A DNA stretch of 64,000 bases from Bacteroidales bacterium (GCA_014800525.1 JAAVFV010000030.1:1-64000), one strand, 5' to 3'; positions 21,786 to 31,715 are shown, counted from the first letter of the stretch. The notes: generated by a model from the sequence alone, not told the origin. Numbers and translations are program-made.

Positions 21786-23387
21786 ATGCCAGCAGCAAAG
21801 AAACCATATAATCAGCCCATCCTTCAGGATACAAGCGGCAAAATGCAGCCCAATGACATCGAGCTCGAAGAAGTGGTGCTCGGCGCCCTTATGCTTGAGA
21901 AGGATGCATACATGAATGTCAGCGATATCCTGACTCCCGATGCATTCTATGATCCCAAGCATCAGAAAATATATGAGGCCATAAGCTCCCTTGGTTTCAA
22001 TCAGCGTCCAATCGATATGCGCACCGTCACCGAACAGCTTCGCCATAACGGAACTCTCGCCGAAATCGGTGGAGCGGTCCGCATCGCCGAACTCACCGGA
22101 AAGGTGTTCTCGGCCGCAAATGTCGAATTCCATGCCAAGATCATAGCCCAAAAATATCTCGCGCGCCGACTCATAACCTTCGCATCCAAAATAGAGACAG
22201 ATGCGTTCGATGAGACCAATGATGTCGACGATCTCCTCCAGGCTGCTGAAGGCCAGCTCTTCGAGATATCCCAGATGCACCTGAAGAGGGAGGTTACGCA
22301 GATTGACCCCGTCCTCAACCTCGCCCTCGAGCAAATCCAGGCCGCTGCCAATAGCCAGACCGGTCTCTCAGGCCTTCGCACAGGTTATACCGACCTCGAC
22401 CGCATGACCTCCGGTTGGCAGCCTTCCGATCTCATCATCATCGCCGCGCGTCCGGCCATGGGTAAGACCGCTTTCGTGCTATCCATGGCCAAGAATATGG
22501 CAATTGATTACAACACCCCCATCGCTATCTTCACACTTGAGATGGCTAACGTTCAGCTTGTGAAACGTCTTATCTCCAATGTAGCCGATCTTAATGGTGA
22601 GCAAATCAAGAGCGGTAAACTTACACCCGATGAGGAAGACCGCCTCAATTCACGTCTTAGAAGCGTCTACGGCGCTCCTCTATATCTCGATGAGACTCCC
22701 GGTCTCTCCATCACCGAACTGCGCACCAAAGCACGTCGCCTTGTGCGTGAACGTGGTGTAAAGATGATTATGATCGATTACCTTCAGCTTATGACCGCCT
22801 CCGGTATGAAACTCGGTTCACGTGAGCAGGAGGTCTCCACAATCTCACGCTCGCTCAAAGGTCTGGCCAAGGAACTCAACATTCCCATCATCGCCCTCTC
22901 ACAGCTTAACCGAAGCACTGAAACACGCGAGGATAAGCGCCCCGTCCTATCCGACCTCCGCGAATCAGGAGCAATCGAGCAGGATGCGGATATAGTCTGC
23001 TTTATACATCGCCCCGAATATTATACTAAGAGCACCGAAGATGCCCAGGGGAACGATATCCGTGGATTGGCCGAACTAATCGTGGCCAAACATCGTAGCG
23101 GTGCCGTGGGAGACGTCAAGCTACGCTTCGTATCTAAATTCGCCCGATTCGAAAACTGGGATGAGGGCTTTAACAGCGTTCAGAGTGTGGTCTCTCTCGG
23201 AGATACGATGAGAGTGCAGAGTCCAAGCAATTCAAATGGAGGGAATTTCAGCCAGCCCTCCGATTCAGCCGATATGAATGGAGCCTTATCATTCAGAGAA
23301 TCTGTGCAAGGTATGGGTCTGCATGATCCATTCGGCAGCGATATCGATCTCAGCCCCGGCCCCAATGAACTTCAGGTTCCCTTCTAA
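21786..23387 (+). CDS. dnaB: Replicative DNA helicase DnaB
   Basis: This 533-residue hexameric helicase unwinds DNA at the replication fork. The N-terminal DnaB-N domain begins MQPNDIELEEVVLGALMLE; the RecA-like C-terminal domain has Walker A ARPAMGKT and Walker B MIMIDYLQLM, followed by ALSQLNR and a family-typical DLRESGAIEQDAD. I chose the ATG at 21786 (MPAAKKPYNQ) because the upstream part of the frame falls in repeat DNA and has no family sequence. The tail past about residue 460 is a low-complexity Asn/Ser-rich extension. It is preceded by REP repeats. Confidence 0.95.
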   Translation: MPAAKKPYNQPILQDTSGKMQPNDIELEEVVLGALMLEKDAYMNVSDILTPDAFYDPKHQKIYEAISSLGFNQRPIDMRTVTEQLRHNGTLAEIGGAVRIAELTGKVFSAANVEFHAKIIAQKYLARRLITFASKIETDAFDETNDVDDLLQAAEGQLFEISQMHLKREVTQIDPVLNLALEQIQAAANSQTGLSGLRTGYTDLDRMTSGWQPSDLIIIAARPAMGKTAFVLSMAKNMAIDYNTPIAIFTLEMANVQLVKRLISNVADLNGEQIKSGKLTPDEEDRLNSRLRSVYGAPLYLDETPGLSITELRTKARRLVRERGVKMIMIDYLQLMTASGMKLGSREQEVSTISRSLKGLAKELNIPIIALSQLNRSTETREDKRPVLSDLRESGAIEQDADIVCFIHRPEYYTKSTEDAQGNDIRGLAELIVAKHRSGAVGDVKLRFVSKFARFENWDEGFNSVQSVVSLGDTMRVQSPSNSNGGNFSQPSDSADMNGALSFRESVQGMGLHDPFGSDIDLSPGPNELQVPF

Positions 23388-23550
23388 AGATATTCCGATG
23401 ACCTAAAGATATTCCGATGGCGGAAAACCTTTCTTAACTCCATCGCGTTATATAATCAAAGACTATCAGACAACCTTTGACTATTCGGCCGCGATTCTTA
23501 GAGTCCGATACGTCAAGAAAATTCCAGATAAACTATAAAGACGCAGAATT

Positions 23551-23784
23551 ATGGATAACAAAGAAAAACATGTAAGAGAGAACGAACCGCATCGCGATGA
23601 CGCTTATCTCGACCAGATTGCTAATGGCCTTAAGGCTAATGGTAAGAAGAAAAAAAACCAAGGCATTTTCCGCTCTAACCGTATCTGGCTATGGCTCGGA
23701 GTGATTATCCTTATCTTTATCCTCTTCTGGTGGATTTTCAGCATCGGCACAGCTGAGGATATCGTCGGAACTGCCAACGGTTAA
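23551..23784 (+). CDS. Small single-span membrane protein
   Basis: This 77-residue hypothetical protein has a charged N-terminal half (Lys/Glu/His-rich), then one hydrophobic helix (LWLGVIILIFILFWWIF, about 51-67) and a short C-terminal tail. It starts 163 bases after dnaB and ends before a bidirectional terminator (23949-23982). I do not recognise a family. It could be an inner-membrane accessory protein; no more can be said. Confidence 0.7.
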   Translation: MDNKEKHVRENEPHRDDAYLDQIANGLKANGKKKKNQGIFRSNRIWLWLGVIILIFILFWWIFSIGTAEDIVGTANG

Positions 23785-23948
23785 TCCTATCTCAGGATTA
23801 TTCTCTGAATTTTCGCGCTGAATAATGAACCATTATTAATATTGGCGCGTTTCCTAATTAAAACATCCACTGCATAGCAGTAAAGATACTCCCGGCTATT
23901 CAAAGTCCTTATAAAGGGTTATTTACTTAGCAATTTAATACCGGGATA

Positions 23949-23982
23949 AAAGCCGCTGATGAGAGCACTCTTCAGCGGCTTT
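23949..23982. terminator. Bidirectional terminator
   Basis: AAAGCCGCTGA (23949-23959) pairs with TCAGCGGCTTT (23972-23982), followed by a T-rich stretch. It lies between the small membrane protein and radC, which converge. Confidence 0.85.
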
Positions 23983-24040
23983 ACTTTTATATCTTCAAAA
24001 TATCCGAAAATCGGAATCGTGGATTTTATATTCACCCCAA

Positions 24041-24793
24041 TTACATCCGGCCTGAATCGCAATAGGAATAATAGCCCGAGGAGGTCACAATCAAATGATC
24101 AAGCATCCGGAGATCCATCGTTTTAGAAGCCTCGCGAAGTCGGCGCGTAATATTATCATCTTCATGACTTGGAATAAGAGTCCCCGAAGGATGATTATGA
24201 CACATCACCAACCCTTGGGCCGAAATCAATAACGCCTCCTTTAGAATTCCCTTAAGATCAAACACCGATGCCACCGCACTCCCCGAACTGATCCGCTTCA
24301 TCGACATCACGTCGTTCTTTCTCCCCAGATACAAAACCCATATCTCCTCATGCCCTAGATTCCCGATTTGCGGTCGCATCAATTCATATATCGTGCGGGA
24401 GTCTTTTATGATTATCTTCTCCCCTAAACTCTCACGGTTATACCTCCTCATGATCTCCATCACGGCCATCACCTGCAATGCCTTTACCGGCCCCATCCCC
24501 GGCAGCTGGGTAAGCTCATTGAGGGTCCGGCGCTCAAGCTGAAAAAGCGAATTCCCATTCTCCTCCATCATCATCCGGCAAATCTGTGTGATCGGCATTC
24601 CCCTCAATCCCGCACGCAATATCAGCGCCCACAAATCCGGTGTCGACAAGGTGCCGATTCCATATTTAATCGCCCTTTCGCGGGGCTGATCATCTTCATG
24701 CCATTCCTTTACCGTAAGCGCAGGCGTATTTCCAATGCGGCCGTTATATTCGCCGGCATCCTCCATCAAGCCCTCTTCTTTCTCCTCTGCCAT
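24041..24793 (-). CDS. radC: RadC family JAB-domain protein
   Basis: This 250-residue protein has a helix-hairpin-helix region (LTQLPGMGPVKALQV) and a C-terminal JAB/MPN domain with the metal motif CHNHPSGTLIPSHED (H-x-H-x7-S-x2-D). RadC proteins are widespread and associated with DNA repair or competence, although their biochemical role is unclear. The TAATG overlap with the upstream glycosyltransferase (1 base) suggests translation coupling. It is the end of this operon, followed by the shared terminator at 23949. Confidence 0.92.
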   Translation of the reverse strand: MAEEKEEGLMEDAGEYNGRIGNTPALTVKEWHEDDQPRERAIKYGIGTLSTPDLWALILRAGLRGMPITQICRMMMEENGNSLFQLERRTLNELTQLPGMGPVKALQVMAVMEIMRRYNRESLGEKIIIKDSRTIYELMRPQIGNLGHEEIWVLYLGRKNDVMSMKRISSGSAVASVFDLKGILKEALLISAQGLVMCHNHPSGTLIPSHEDDNITRRLREASKTMDLRMLDHLIVTSSGYYSYCDSGRM

Positions 24794-25794
24794 TATAATC
24801 CCTCATTTTTACCTTTCCGAATCTCCTTCTCCTTTGCCTCGTCACGTCCCTTTCCTAATAAAATCTTACTTACATAGGCTTTAAGGAATCCTGTGCCATA
24901 ACCCGTAAGCTGTACCACTCCGGCCACCACCCCACGCGTAGCAATATCAACGCTCCTGGTTGAGAGCAGTCCCCCGATCCATAACGCAAGCAGATAGACT
25001 GCAAGAAGAATCCATAGCCAATGCACCCATATCGAACCGATCAGTAAACCGACAGCTCCGACCGTGAACACCGCCGGAAGCCAATGCACCAGCTTCATCG
25101 ATCCGGGATAAAGCAATTCAAGCGTGATACGCGATTGACCGAACACATGCACCTGCTTCCAGAATTTCTTGAAATCCACCCTCCGCTTATGATACACCTT
25201 CACCTCCGGATAGAGAGTCAATCGGAATCCGTTGTTGCGAATCCGCATACTCATATCGATATCCTCACTGAACATCTCACGAAATCCTCCGGTCTTCTCA
25301 TATACCTCCCGCGAAAAACCCATATTGAAAGTGCGGGGTGTGAATTTCTCCATCGATACTTTACCGCCTCTTATTCCCCCTGTGGTAAGAAAAGAGGTCA
25401 TCGAATAATTAATCGCCTTCTGTGTATTGCTAAACGATTCATGAGCCGCATCCGGCCCTCCGAAACAATCTGAATAATCCCTTTGCAAGGATGTACGCAA
25501 CGATTCGATGTAATCCGATGGAAGAATACAATCTGAATCCACAAAGATGAAATAATCGCCCTCAGCCCGCTCAAGACCATAATTCCGGGCAATGCTCCGG
25601 CCCTCGTTACTCTTGGTGTAATATTTAAGATCCAATACTCCGGCATCATAATTTTCAGGAATACACGGAATTGTGGAGCCATCCTCCACCAAGATGATTT
25701 CAAACCCCTTATCGGTCTGTGTCTTCAGACTGGCCAAAAGATCAGCCACTTCCTCAGGGCGGTTATATACCGGAACTATTATCGAAAACTTCAT
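24793..25794 (-). CDS. Family 2 glycosyltransferase, membrane-anchored
   Basis: This 333-residue inner-membrane enzyme has a GT-A catalytic domain (SIIVPVYNRPEEV at residue 4, VEDGST, VDSDC as the DxD metal motif, and EDIDMSMRIRN as the acceptor-side ED motif), then two or three C-terminal membrane helices (about 235-310) and a Lys-rich tail. It would transfer a sugar from a nucleotide-sugar to a lipid or glycan on the cytoplasmic face. It overlaps radC by one base (TAATG). Substrate unknown. The preceding efp gene is separated by a terminator. Confidence 0.9.
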   Translation of the reverse strand: MKFSIIVPVYNRPEEVADLLASLKTQTDKGFEIILVEDGSTIPCIPENYDAGVLDLKYYTKSNEGRSIARNYGLERAEGDYFIFVDSDCILPSDYIESLRTSLQRDYSDCFGGPDAAHESFSNTQKAINYSMTSFLTTGGIRGGKVSMEKFTPRTFNMGFSREVYEKTGGFREMFSEDIDMSMRIRNNGFRLTLYPEVKVYHKRRVDFKKFWKQVHVFGQSRITLELLYPGSMKLVHWLPAVFTVGAVGLLIGSIWVHWLWILLAVYLLALWIGGLLSTRSVDIATRGVVAGVVQLTGYGTGFLKAYVSKILLGKGRDEAKEKEIRKGKNEGL

Positions 25795-25829
25795 CCTTGT
25801 ATAGAATACTGAATCCTTGTAAAAATTAA

Positions 25830-25878
25830 GAAGGTGTCTCCGAACCCGGAAACAATTTCCGGACTCTGAAACACCTTC
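25830..25878 (-). terminator. Terminator after efp
   Basis: GAAGGTGT (25830-25837) pairs with ACACCTTC (25871-25878), with an inner CCGGAAA/TTTCCGG stem. On the minus strand a U-rich stretch follows. Confidence 0.82.
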
Positions 25879-25908
25879 AACTAATTATCTTTCTATCTCC
25901 GCGGAGAA

Positions 25909-26475
25909 TTATGCCTTAACACGGCCTACATAGCTTCCATCGCGGGTATCAACCTCAATAAGCTCACCCTCGTTGATGAAGAGAGGCACCTTTACAGTTG
26001 CGCCGGTCTCTACAGTAGCGGGCTTCAATGTGTTGGTAGCGGTATCACCCTTCAGACCCGGCTCAGTATATGTGATCTTAAGTGTGGTCTTGACGGGCAT
26101 CTCGGCGTAGAGCACAGTATTGGTGGATGCATCAGAAACCACCTCCACAGTGTCGCCCTCCTTCATGTAGGCAGCACCTGTCACCACCTCCTTGTTGATA
26201 GGAATCTGCTCGAAAGTCTCGTTATTCATGAAGATATCGTCCTCACCATCAGAATAGAGATACTGATACGGGCGACGCTCCACGCGTACATCCTCAAGCT
26301 TCTCACCGATGTTGAAGCGGCGCTCGATCACGCGGCCATCAACCACATCCTTAAGCTTGGTACGCATGAATGTGTTACCTTTTCCGGGCTTTACGTGGAG
26401 GAACTCCACGCAGAAATATAAACGGCCGTCCAGACGGATGCAGGTGCCGTTCTTAATGTCTTGAGCGTTCATCAT
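25909..26475 (-). CDS. efp: Elongation factor P
   Basis: This 188-residue translation factor rescues ribosomes stalled at proline runs. It has the KOW-like domain I with [11 protein letters not shown] (the modified-lysine loop, PGKGN) and two OB-fold domains; RRFNIGEKL and the C-terminal ending [19 protein letters not shown] are family-typical. There are two adjacent ATGs (26475 and 26472); either start is plausible. It has its own promoter (26606-26637) that overlaps back-to-back with the rpmH promoter and ends at a hairpin terminator. Confidence 0.95.
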   Translation of the reverse strand: MMNAQDIKNGTCIRLDGRLYFCVEFLHVKPGKGNTFMRTKLKDVVDGRVIERRFNIGEKLEDVRVERRPYQYLYSDGEDDIFMNNETFEQIPINKEVVTGAAYMKEGDTVEVVSDASTNTVLYAEMPVKTTLKITYTEPGLKGDTATNTLKPATVETGATVKVPLFINEGELIEVDTRDGSYVGRVKA

Positions 26476-26605
26476 AACGTTTAAACGTATATATGGTGTT
26501 AATTTTTTCTATATGGTGATATTCTAATGATATTCTAAGCTTTCCCTTCTCATCTCCGGCAATCCTACCCGACAGCCTGGGATACAGGGCTACACTTAGC
26601 CTCTG

Positions 26606-26637
26606 CAAAATTACTAAAAAAAATTTACACTAAGAAA
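26606..26637 (-). promoter_or_regulatory. efp promoter
   Basis: On the minus strand, TAATTTTG (26606-26613) and TTTC (26634-26637, one mismatch to TTTG) are separated by 20 bases. Confidence 0.7.
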
Positions 26638-26638
26638 A

Positions 26639-26670
26639 TTTGCCAATTCAAAAATGAATGATTAATTTTG
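26639..26670 (+). promoter_or_regulatory. rpmH promoter
   Basis: TTTG (26639-26642), a 20-base spacer and TAATTTTG (26663-26670) match the Bacteroidetes consensus exactly. It is divergent from the efp promoter; the -33 elements nearly touch. Confidence 0.85.
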
Positions 26671-26737
26671 CAGTCCGAATGCCGACCTATAGCCATACAG
26701 CGGCATTGTTGTTGTATACAATAATAAATATAATAAA

Positions 26738-26893
26738 ATGAAAAGAACTTTTCAACCTTCCAATCGCAGAAGAGTCAACAAGCACGGCTTCCGCGAGAGA
26801 ATGGCCACAAAAGACGGCCGTAAAGTCCTCTCCCGCCGCCGCGCTAAAGGTCGCGCTTCGTTAACCGTTTCCGACCACATCGCTGGTAAGTAA
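26738..26893 (+). CDS. rpmH: 50S ribosomal protein L34
   Basis: A 51-residue frame begins [12 protein letters not shown] and contains [20 protein letters not shown] with a basic tail ending HIAGK. All are hallmarks of L34. The length matches the family. It has an upstream TTTG-N20-TAATTTTG promoter, and a strong stem-loop with a T-run follows. It is not adjacent to dnaA here, unlike in Proteobacteria. Confidence 0.97.
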   Translation: MKRTFQPSNRRRVNKHGFRERMATKDGRKVLSRRRAKGRASLTVSDHIAGK

Positions 26894-26929
26894 TCCGACG
26901 ACCGACGATTCGCTTTGACTCAATCATAC

Positions 26930-26951
26930 TACCCCGCCCTCCGGCGGGGTA
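26930..26951 (+). terminator. rpmH terminator
   Basis: TACCCCGCC (26930-26938) and GGCGGGGTA (26943-26951), with a 4-base loop, are followed by TTTGTTTTT. Confidence 0.9.
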
Positions 26952-26996
26952 TTTGTTTTTATCCCAGCCTTTATTCGCTCTCCCTGCTCTAATTCC

Positions 26997-27220
26997 TCAG
27001 CGCGAAGCTCGTTCTGTGCAAGCCCCGAAGGGGATTGAAGCAGCCATTGCTCCCGTCAGCGCGAAGCTCGTTCTGTGCAAGCCCCGAAGGGGATTGAAGC
27101 AGCAAAGTCCCCGTCAGCGCGAAGCTCGTTCTGTGCAAGCCCTGAAAGGGATTGAAGCAGCCATTGCTCCCGTCAGCGCGAAGCTCGTTCTGTGCAAGCC
27201 CCGAAGGGGATTGAAGCAGC
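26997..27220. repeat. Tandem array of four class A REP-like repeats
   Basis: Four ~47-base copies begin at 26997, 27056, 27114 and 27173 (periods 59, 58, 59) with ~11-base spacers. Each contains GCGCGAAGCTCGTTCTGTGC followed by a CCCCGAAGGGG or CCCTGAAAGGG hairpin and ATTGAAGCAG. Together with the rpmH terminator they fill the 341-base gap between rpmH and the hexosaminidase. The spacers are too short and too alike for CRISPR. Confidence 0.88.
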
Positions 27221-27234
27221 TAATGCCTCCTCAG

Positions 27235-28362
27235 CTATGCCTCCCTCAGCATCTTGCAGAGCAAGATCCTATAGACATGCCGGTCTAACTCCGCCTCATC
27301 AAGTTCCCCGGCCCTTACCGCCGCGACTATCGCCTCAAGCTCCTTCCGGGTATTGACCGGAGCCAACACCACATCCGTCCCCGCCTTCAGAGCCTCCACA
27401 GCCCCACTCCGCTCAGAGCCCTCCATCCCCATGGCATCCGTAAGCACAAGTCCCTCAAAGCCAAGATCTCCCCGCAACAGATCGCGTATCACAGGCGCCG
27501 ACACAGCCGCAGGTCGCAACTCCGGATCCACAGCCGCAACCCCCAGATGACCCACCATCACTGCCGTTAGCCCCTCAGCAATATACCTCCGGAATGGATA
27601 CAGATCTATAGAATCCAGTTCATGCAGATTCCGATAGATCACAGGCTTCCCCCTATGGCTATCTCCCACAGCCGCCCCATGGCCCGGGAAATGCTTCGCC
27701 ACGCTTATCACCCCCTGACTCTCCAATCCCTTCGCATACGCAATCGCCAGATCGGATACCCTCTCCGGATTATCCCCATAGGAACGCTTCCCCATATAGC
27801 TGTCGCGCGTCGCTACGTCCACCACCGGCCCCAACACCATATCAATTCCCAACTCCCGACATTGTGCCCCCACCGTGGCACCATTGCCAAACATCCCCTC
27901 TTCCGTGGCCTCGGCCCCTAATTCAGAATTAAAAGGATAACGCGGAGCATCCTTCAGCCGCATTCCCAACCCCCATTCAGCATCTATGGCCACAAACGGA
28001 CGCACACGCGACAATAACCGCAGAGAATCCGATATCTGCTTGGCTGAAGCCGTATCCCCCTTCAGCAACATTATACCCCCGATTCCCTCCCGCGCATATT
28101 GACCCACAGCACGTAATGTGAAGAAATCATCCGAAGCATACAACGCCGGTATCAGCACCTGAGCCGCCTTCTCCTCCAATGTCATGGTCTTTAGAATGGA
28201 ATCTGCCATAGCAGCTGCATTCGGAGTGAAATCCGCTTCAGGAATTGTATCAGCAGGCACCTCCTTCGCCACCGCCTTTCCCTCTGATCCGCGCATGCCG
28301 CATCCTTCCGTCAATAACATCAACGGGACCATCAAAAAAATCAGAAAGCCAATTCCTCTCAT
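27235..28362 (-). CDS. GH3 beta-N-acetylhexosaminidase (NagZ-like)
   Basis: This 375-residue secreted or lipid-anchored enzyme removes N-acetylglucosamine, probably from peptidoglycan fragments. The N-terminus is a signal segment ending TEGCGMRG (weak lipobox). GH3 motifs: VAIDAEWGLGMRL, VAKHFPGHGAAVGDSHRG (NagZ-type His/Asp acid-base loop) and VLTDAMGMEG with the nucleophile Asp. It lacks the second GH3 C-terminal domain, as usual for NagZ-like enzymes. REP repeats flank it on both sides, and a four-copy 14-base tandem repeat precedes its ATG. Confidence 0.9.
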   Translation of the reverse strand: MRGIGFLIFLMVPLMLLTEGCGMRGSEGKAVAKEVPADTIPEADFTPNAAAMADSILKTMTLEEKAAQVLIPALYASDDFFTLRAVGQYAREGIGGIMLLKGDTASAKQISDSLRLLSRVRPFVAIDAEWGLGMRLKDAPRYPFNSELGAEATEEGMFGNGATVGAQCRELGIDMVLGPVVDVATRDSYMGKRSYGDNPERVSDLAIAYAKGLESQGVISVAKHFPGHGAAVGDSHRGKPVIYRNLHELDSIDLYPFRRYIAEGLTAVMVGHLGVAAVDPELRPAAVSAPVIRDLLRGDLGFEGLVLTDAMGMEGSERSGAVEALKAGTDVVLAPVNTRKELEAIVAAVRAGELDEAELDRHVYRILLCKMLREA

Positions 28363-28373
28363 CTCTCAAACAT

Positions 28374-28429
28374 AAAAAATTCCTCCCAAAAAATTCCTCC
28401 CAAAGAAATCCTCCCAAAGAAATCCTCCC
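28374..28429. repeat. Four-copy 14-base tandem repeat
   Basis: Two copies of AAAAAATTCCTCCC and two of AAAGAAATCCTCCC lie immediately upstream of the hexosaminidase ATG (28362). Slippage could alter the spacing of its leader. Confidence 0.75.
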
Positions 28430-28432
28430 CCG

Positions 28433-28480
28433 CCGGCGCGAAGCTCGTTATGTGCAAGCCCTGAAAGGGATTGAAGCAGC
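28433..28480. repeat. REP-like repeat, class A, copy A5
   Basis: It contains GGCGCGAAGCTCGTTATGTG with the CCCTGAAAGGG hairpin and ATTGAAGCAG. It lies between the hexosaminidase and 5'-nucleotidase genes. Confidence 0.8.
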
Positions 28481-28538
28481 AAGCCCCGAAGCCTCTCTCC
28501 CGCCAGCAAGCTGCTGAAGCCCTCAAGCCTCCGGACAA

Positions 28539-30095
28539 TCATCTTCTGAATATAAATCGATCTCTGGAGTCGGCATCCACAGCCAGCCCATTCCGATCCA
28601 GGATCTCGATATATTCCAATATACGCTTGCTCACTTTATCGGAATCCACCCATAACTTCTCATGGTTAGCCATTTGCTCATAGCCATCGTTACCCTGCGA
28701 GAGATAGGATATCGTGCAGACGGTATATTCCTTTTCAGGATCCATCGGCTCATTACGGTAAAGCACGCTCACATTCCCATCGGGATTGGTGACCACTCTT
28801 ATATCCCGACTCACTCCCTCGCCTCCCTTGGCGGCGGCCTTCTCCATAGTAGCGATAAATTCGCTTCCCTTTATCCGGATTATCTCCAGATCATTGGAGA
28901 ATGGGAATGTGGCCTCCATCTCCCCCTGAGTGATCACTCCCTCACTCATCGGCTGGCGGATGCCCCCTACATTCATAAACCCTATTTCCACCTCCGGGAA
29001 ATCCGGCTTCTCCATCCTCAGGCTATCCGCGATATGGTTTCCCATCCATAAGGCGAAATCGGCCGCCCAGTTGGGATAAGCCCCGGTGCGACGCATATTC
29101 TCCATAGCCATCGAGGAATACCCTATCCGACGATTATTGATCGAGTCCACCTTAGCCTTATAAGGCTGGAGGAATTCCACCATCCGGGAATCATATTTTT
29201 CAAAACGGTCGGTCACCGGTATCGGAGCATACACATAATTCGCAGCTCCGGGCTTATCGGTATCGATCTTGATATAACCCAAATTGCGCCCTGATTTTCC
29301 TGTCTGCACCACCAGCACATCGCGCCCCTCCGCATTCGGAATCAGATAAGGCGTCTTCTCAGGCTTTGCAGGGTCGACGAATGTATGGGAATGGCCTCCG
29401 ATAATGATATCGATATCGCGACTGCTGCGGGCCAGATCAGGATCTGTCGGAAGATTTGTGCCCTCTGCATCATAACCTATATGGGTGACAGCTACCACCA
29501 GATCGCAGCCTTTCTTATGTTTCAGTTCCGCAGCCACGCGGTTGGCCGTCTCAATCGGGTCAGCAAAATTTACTCCCTCATAATTCTGTCCGCTGATCAG
29601 CCGGGCCGGATTAATATTGATTCCGACAAATCCTATTTTCTTTCCCCCGATTTTCTTTATCGTATAAGGCTTGAAGATTCCTTTGACCGGAGTATCAGAA
29701 AAATCATAATTAGCCGACAAGGCATCTGCCTTAACCCCACGCCAATGGCGCGCCAGCTCCTCAAGACCATTATCAAACTCATGATTACCCAAGATACGCA
29801 CATCATATCCCATCATATTAAACAGCGGATATTCCACATCCCCCCGATAAAGATTGAAGTAGAGTGTACCCTGCACCATATCGCCGGCATCCACCAGCAA
29901 TACATTCTTCTCAGCGCCTCGGATTGAATCCACTATGGCCTTTCTCGGAAGTATTCCCCCGATTCCGCCTTTTGATGAATCAATATCGGAATGAGTATCA
30001 TTCGTATGTAATATCACTATTTTCTCCCCCGAAGCTCCGGTTGCGATAGCTGTCGCAAAGAGAAATACGGATAGTATTCTTTGTATTCGTTTCAT
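28539..30095 (-). CDS. 5'-nucleotidase / UshA-like metallophosphoesterase
   Basis: This 518-residue exported enzyme hydrolyses nucleotide phosphates in the periplasm or at the surface. Signal peptide MKRIQRILSVFLF..., then HTNDTHSD (metal site), GNHEFDNG, VTHIGYDAEG and GGHSHTF in the metallophosphoesterase domain (about 25-270), and a 5'-nucleotidase C-terminal domain (about 320-500) with FMNVGGIR and FSNDLEI. An upstream in-frame start at 30137 would precede the signal peptide; I prefer 30095. The upstream gpmI gene ends in a terminator, so it is probably an independent unit; a -7-like TATATTTG lies just before the ATG. Confidence 0.92.
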   Translation of the reverse strand: MKRIQRILSVFLFATAIATGASGEKIVILHTNDTHSDIDSSKGGIGGILPRKAIVDSIRGAEKNVLLVDAGDMVQGTLYFNLYRGDVEYPLFNMMGYDVRILGNHEFDNGLEELARHWRGVKADALSANYDFSDTPVKGIFKPYTIKKIGGKKIGFVGININPARLISGQNYEGVNFADPIETANRVAAELKHKKGCDLVVAVTHIGYDAEGTNLPTDPDLARSSRDIDIIIGGHSHTFVDPAKPEKTPYLIPNAEGRDVLVVQTGKSGRNLGYIKIDTDKPGAANYVYAPIPVTDRFEKYDSRMVEFLQPYKAKVDSINNRRIGYSSMAMENMRRTGAYPNWAADFALWMGNHIADSLRMEKPDFPEVEIGFMNVGGIRQPMSEGVITQGEMEATFPFSNDLEIIRIKGSEFIATMEKAAAKGGEGVSRDIRVVTNPDGNVSVLYRNEPMDPEKEYTVCTISYLSQGNDGYEQMANHEKLWVDSDKVSKRILEYIEILDRNGLAVDADSRDRFIFRR

Positions 30096-30116
30096 GATGC
30101 AAATATATACAAAAAA

Positions 30117-30152
30117 GATGAGACTCATGGCCTCCAAGCCATAAGCCTCATC
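30117..30152 (-). terminator. gpmI terminator
   Basis: An imperfect 15-base stem (GATGAGACTCATGGC / GCCATAAGCCTCATC) with a 6-base loop is followed on the minus strand by TTTTTT. Confidence 0.8.
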
Positions 30153-30203
30153 CTTTATAGTCGGATTGATTAACCGGATTTACATTTTTTGAGGGTTGGG
30201 GTC

Positions 30204-31715
30204 TTATTCACTGATAAGAATCTCACCGGTCATATCCTTAGGCTGCTTCATACCCATCAGATAAAGCAGCGAGGGAGCCACGTCAGCCAGACGGCCATCT
30301 TTCAGCTTGGCATTCTTCATGGACCCTATATACATGAACGGAACCGGATTCAGCGAATGGGCCGTATTCGGAGTGCCGTCTTCATTGAGGGCATGGTCGG
30401 CGTTACCATGGTCGGCGATGATGATCGTCTCGTAACCGTGAGCCTTTGCTGCCTCGACAGTCTTCTCAACACATTTATCAAGCGTCTCCACTGCCTTCTG
30501 GATAGCAGGATACACGCCTGTATGACCCACCATATCACCATTGGCGAAATTCACCACAATGAAATCAAATTTCTCGGAGTCGATAGCCTCAACAAGTTTC
30601 TCAGTCACCTCCGGTGCGCTCATCTCCGGCTTAAGATCGTAAGTGGCCACCTTCGGGGAGGGTACGAGGATTCGCTCCTCACCCTCGAACGGAGCTTCCT
30701 TACCGCCGTTGAAGAAGAATGTGACATGGGCATACTTCTCGGTCTCGGCAATATGGAGCTGCTTCTTACCATTCACCGACAGATACTCCCCAAGAGTGTC
30801 GGGCACATCCTGCTTATCGAAAAGGATATGCACTCCCTTGAACGATGCATCATAGGGGGTCATGCAATAGAACTGCAGATCCGCAATAGGCTTCATGCCA
30901 TCCTCCTCATGCTGTGTAAGCACGGTGGTCAGCTCTTTGGCACGGTCGTTACGATAGTTGAAGAAAACCACCACATGGCCCTCACCGATCCGGCCATCCA
31001 CAGTATCATTCACGATAGGCTTGATAAACTCATCAGTCACTCCCTCAGCATAGGATTCCTCCACAGCCTTAACCATGTTATCCGCCTTCTTTCCTTCCCC
31101 TTTCACAAGAAGATCATAAGCCTCTTTCAGACGCTCCCAGCGTTTGTCGCGGTCCATAGCATAGTAACGGCCGATAACGCTTGCAATCTTACCTGCGCTC
31201 TCAGCACAATGAGCCTCTATCTCCTGAAGGAAACCGGCACCGCTCTTCGGGTCAGTGTCGCGGCCATCCATGAATGCGTGGATATATACCTTGTCGAGCT
31301 CGTAATGACGGGCTGTATCACACAGGGCATAGAGATGATCGAGAGAGCTATGCACACCTCCGGCAGAAGTCAGGCCCATAAAATGGATAGGCACATTATG
31401 CTCCTTAGCATAAGAGAATGCAGATTTGATTTCAGGATTCTCCACGAAGCTGCCATCAGCGATCGCACGGTTGATCTTCACCAGATCCTGATATACTACA
31501 CGGCCGGCTCCGATATTGAGGTGACCCACCTCAGAGTTACCCATCTGGCCATCAGGCAGTCCGACATTCTCGCCGCTTGCCTGCAGCTTGGAATGAGGAT
31601 ACTCCGCCAGCAGCTTATCCATATAAGGAGTAGGCGTATTGAAGATAGCGTCATCCTTCTGATGATCGCCGATTCCATATCCATCAAGGATAATCAATAA
31701 TGCTTTCTTTGACAT
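30204..31715 (-). CDS. gpmI: 2,3-bisphosphoglycerate-independent phosphoglycerate mutase
   Basis: This 503-residue Mn-dependent glycolytic enzyme interconverts 3- and 2-phosphoglycerate. Alkaline-phosphatase-fold motifs: LIILDGYGI at the start, [17 protein letters not shown] with the nucleophile Ser, [17 protein letters not shown], and the metal site [11 protein letters not shown] near the end. Length and order match the iPGM family. It is downstream of the composite B4/A6/A7 repeat block and ends in a hairpin terminator. A 503-residue open frame exists on the opposite strand here; it is a shadow of this gene. Confidence 0.96.
   Translation of the reverse strand: MSKKALLIILDGYGIGDHQKDDAIFNTPTPYMDKLLAEYPHSKLQASGENVGLPDGQMGNSEVGHLNIGAGRVVYQDLVKINRAIADGSFVENPEIKSAFSYAKEHNVPIHFMGLTSAGGVHSSLDHLYALCDTARHYELDKVYIHAFMDGRDTDPKSGAGFLQEIEAHCAESAGKIASVIGRYYAMDRDKRWERLKEAYDLLVKGEGKKADNMVKAVEESYAEGVTDEFIKPIVNDTVDGRIGEGHVVVFFNYRNDRAKELTTVLTQHEEDGMKPIADLQFYCMTPYDASFKGVHILFDKQDVPDTLGEYLSVNGKKQLHIAETEKYAHVTFFFNGGKEAPFEGEERILVPSPKVATYDLKPEMSAPEVTEKLVEAIDSEKFDFIVVNFANGDMVGHTGVYPAIQKAVETLDKCVEKTVEAAKAHGYETIIIADHGNADHALNEDGTPNTAHSLNPVPFMYIGSMKNAKLKDGRLADVAPSLLYLMGMKQPKDMTGEILISE

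Noticed and set aside
26997-27220. CRISPR array
   Set aside because: The four repeats have only ~11-base spacers that are similar to each other, copies also occur singly elsewhere, and no cas gene is in the window.
26953-27288. 111-residue frame across the class A array
   Set aside because: It is a translation of the repeats (REARSVQAPKGIEAA-type periodicity) with no independent coding signal and overlaps the rpmH terminator.
30189-31700. 503-residue frame opposite gpmI
   Set aside because: It is a shadow of gpmI in the antisense strand, with no family similarity. gpmI itself has every active-site motif.
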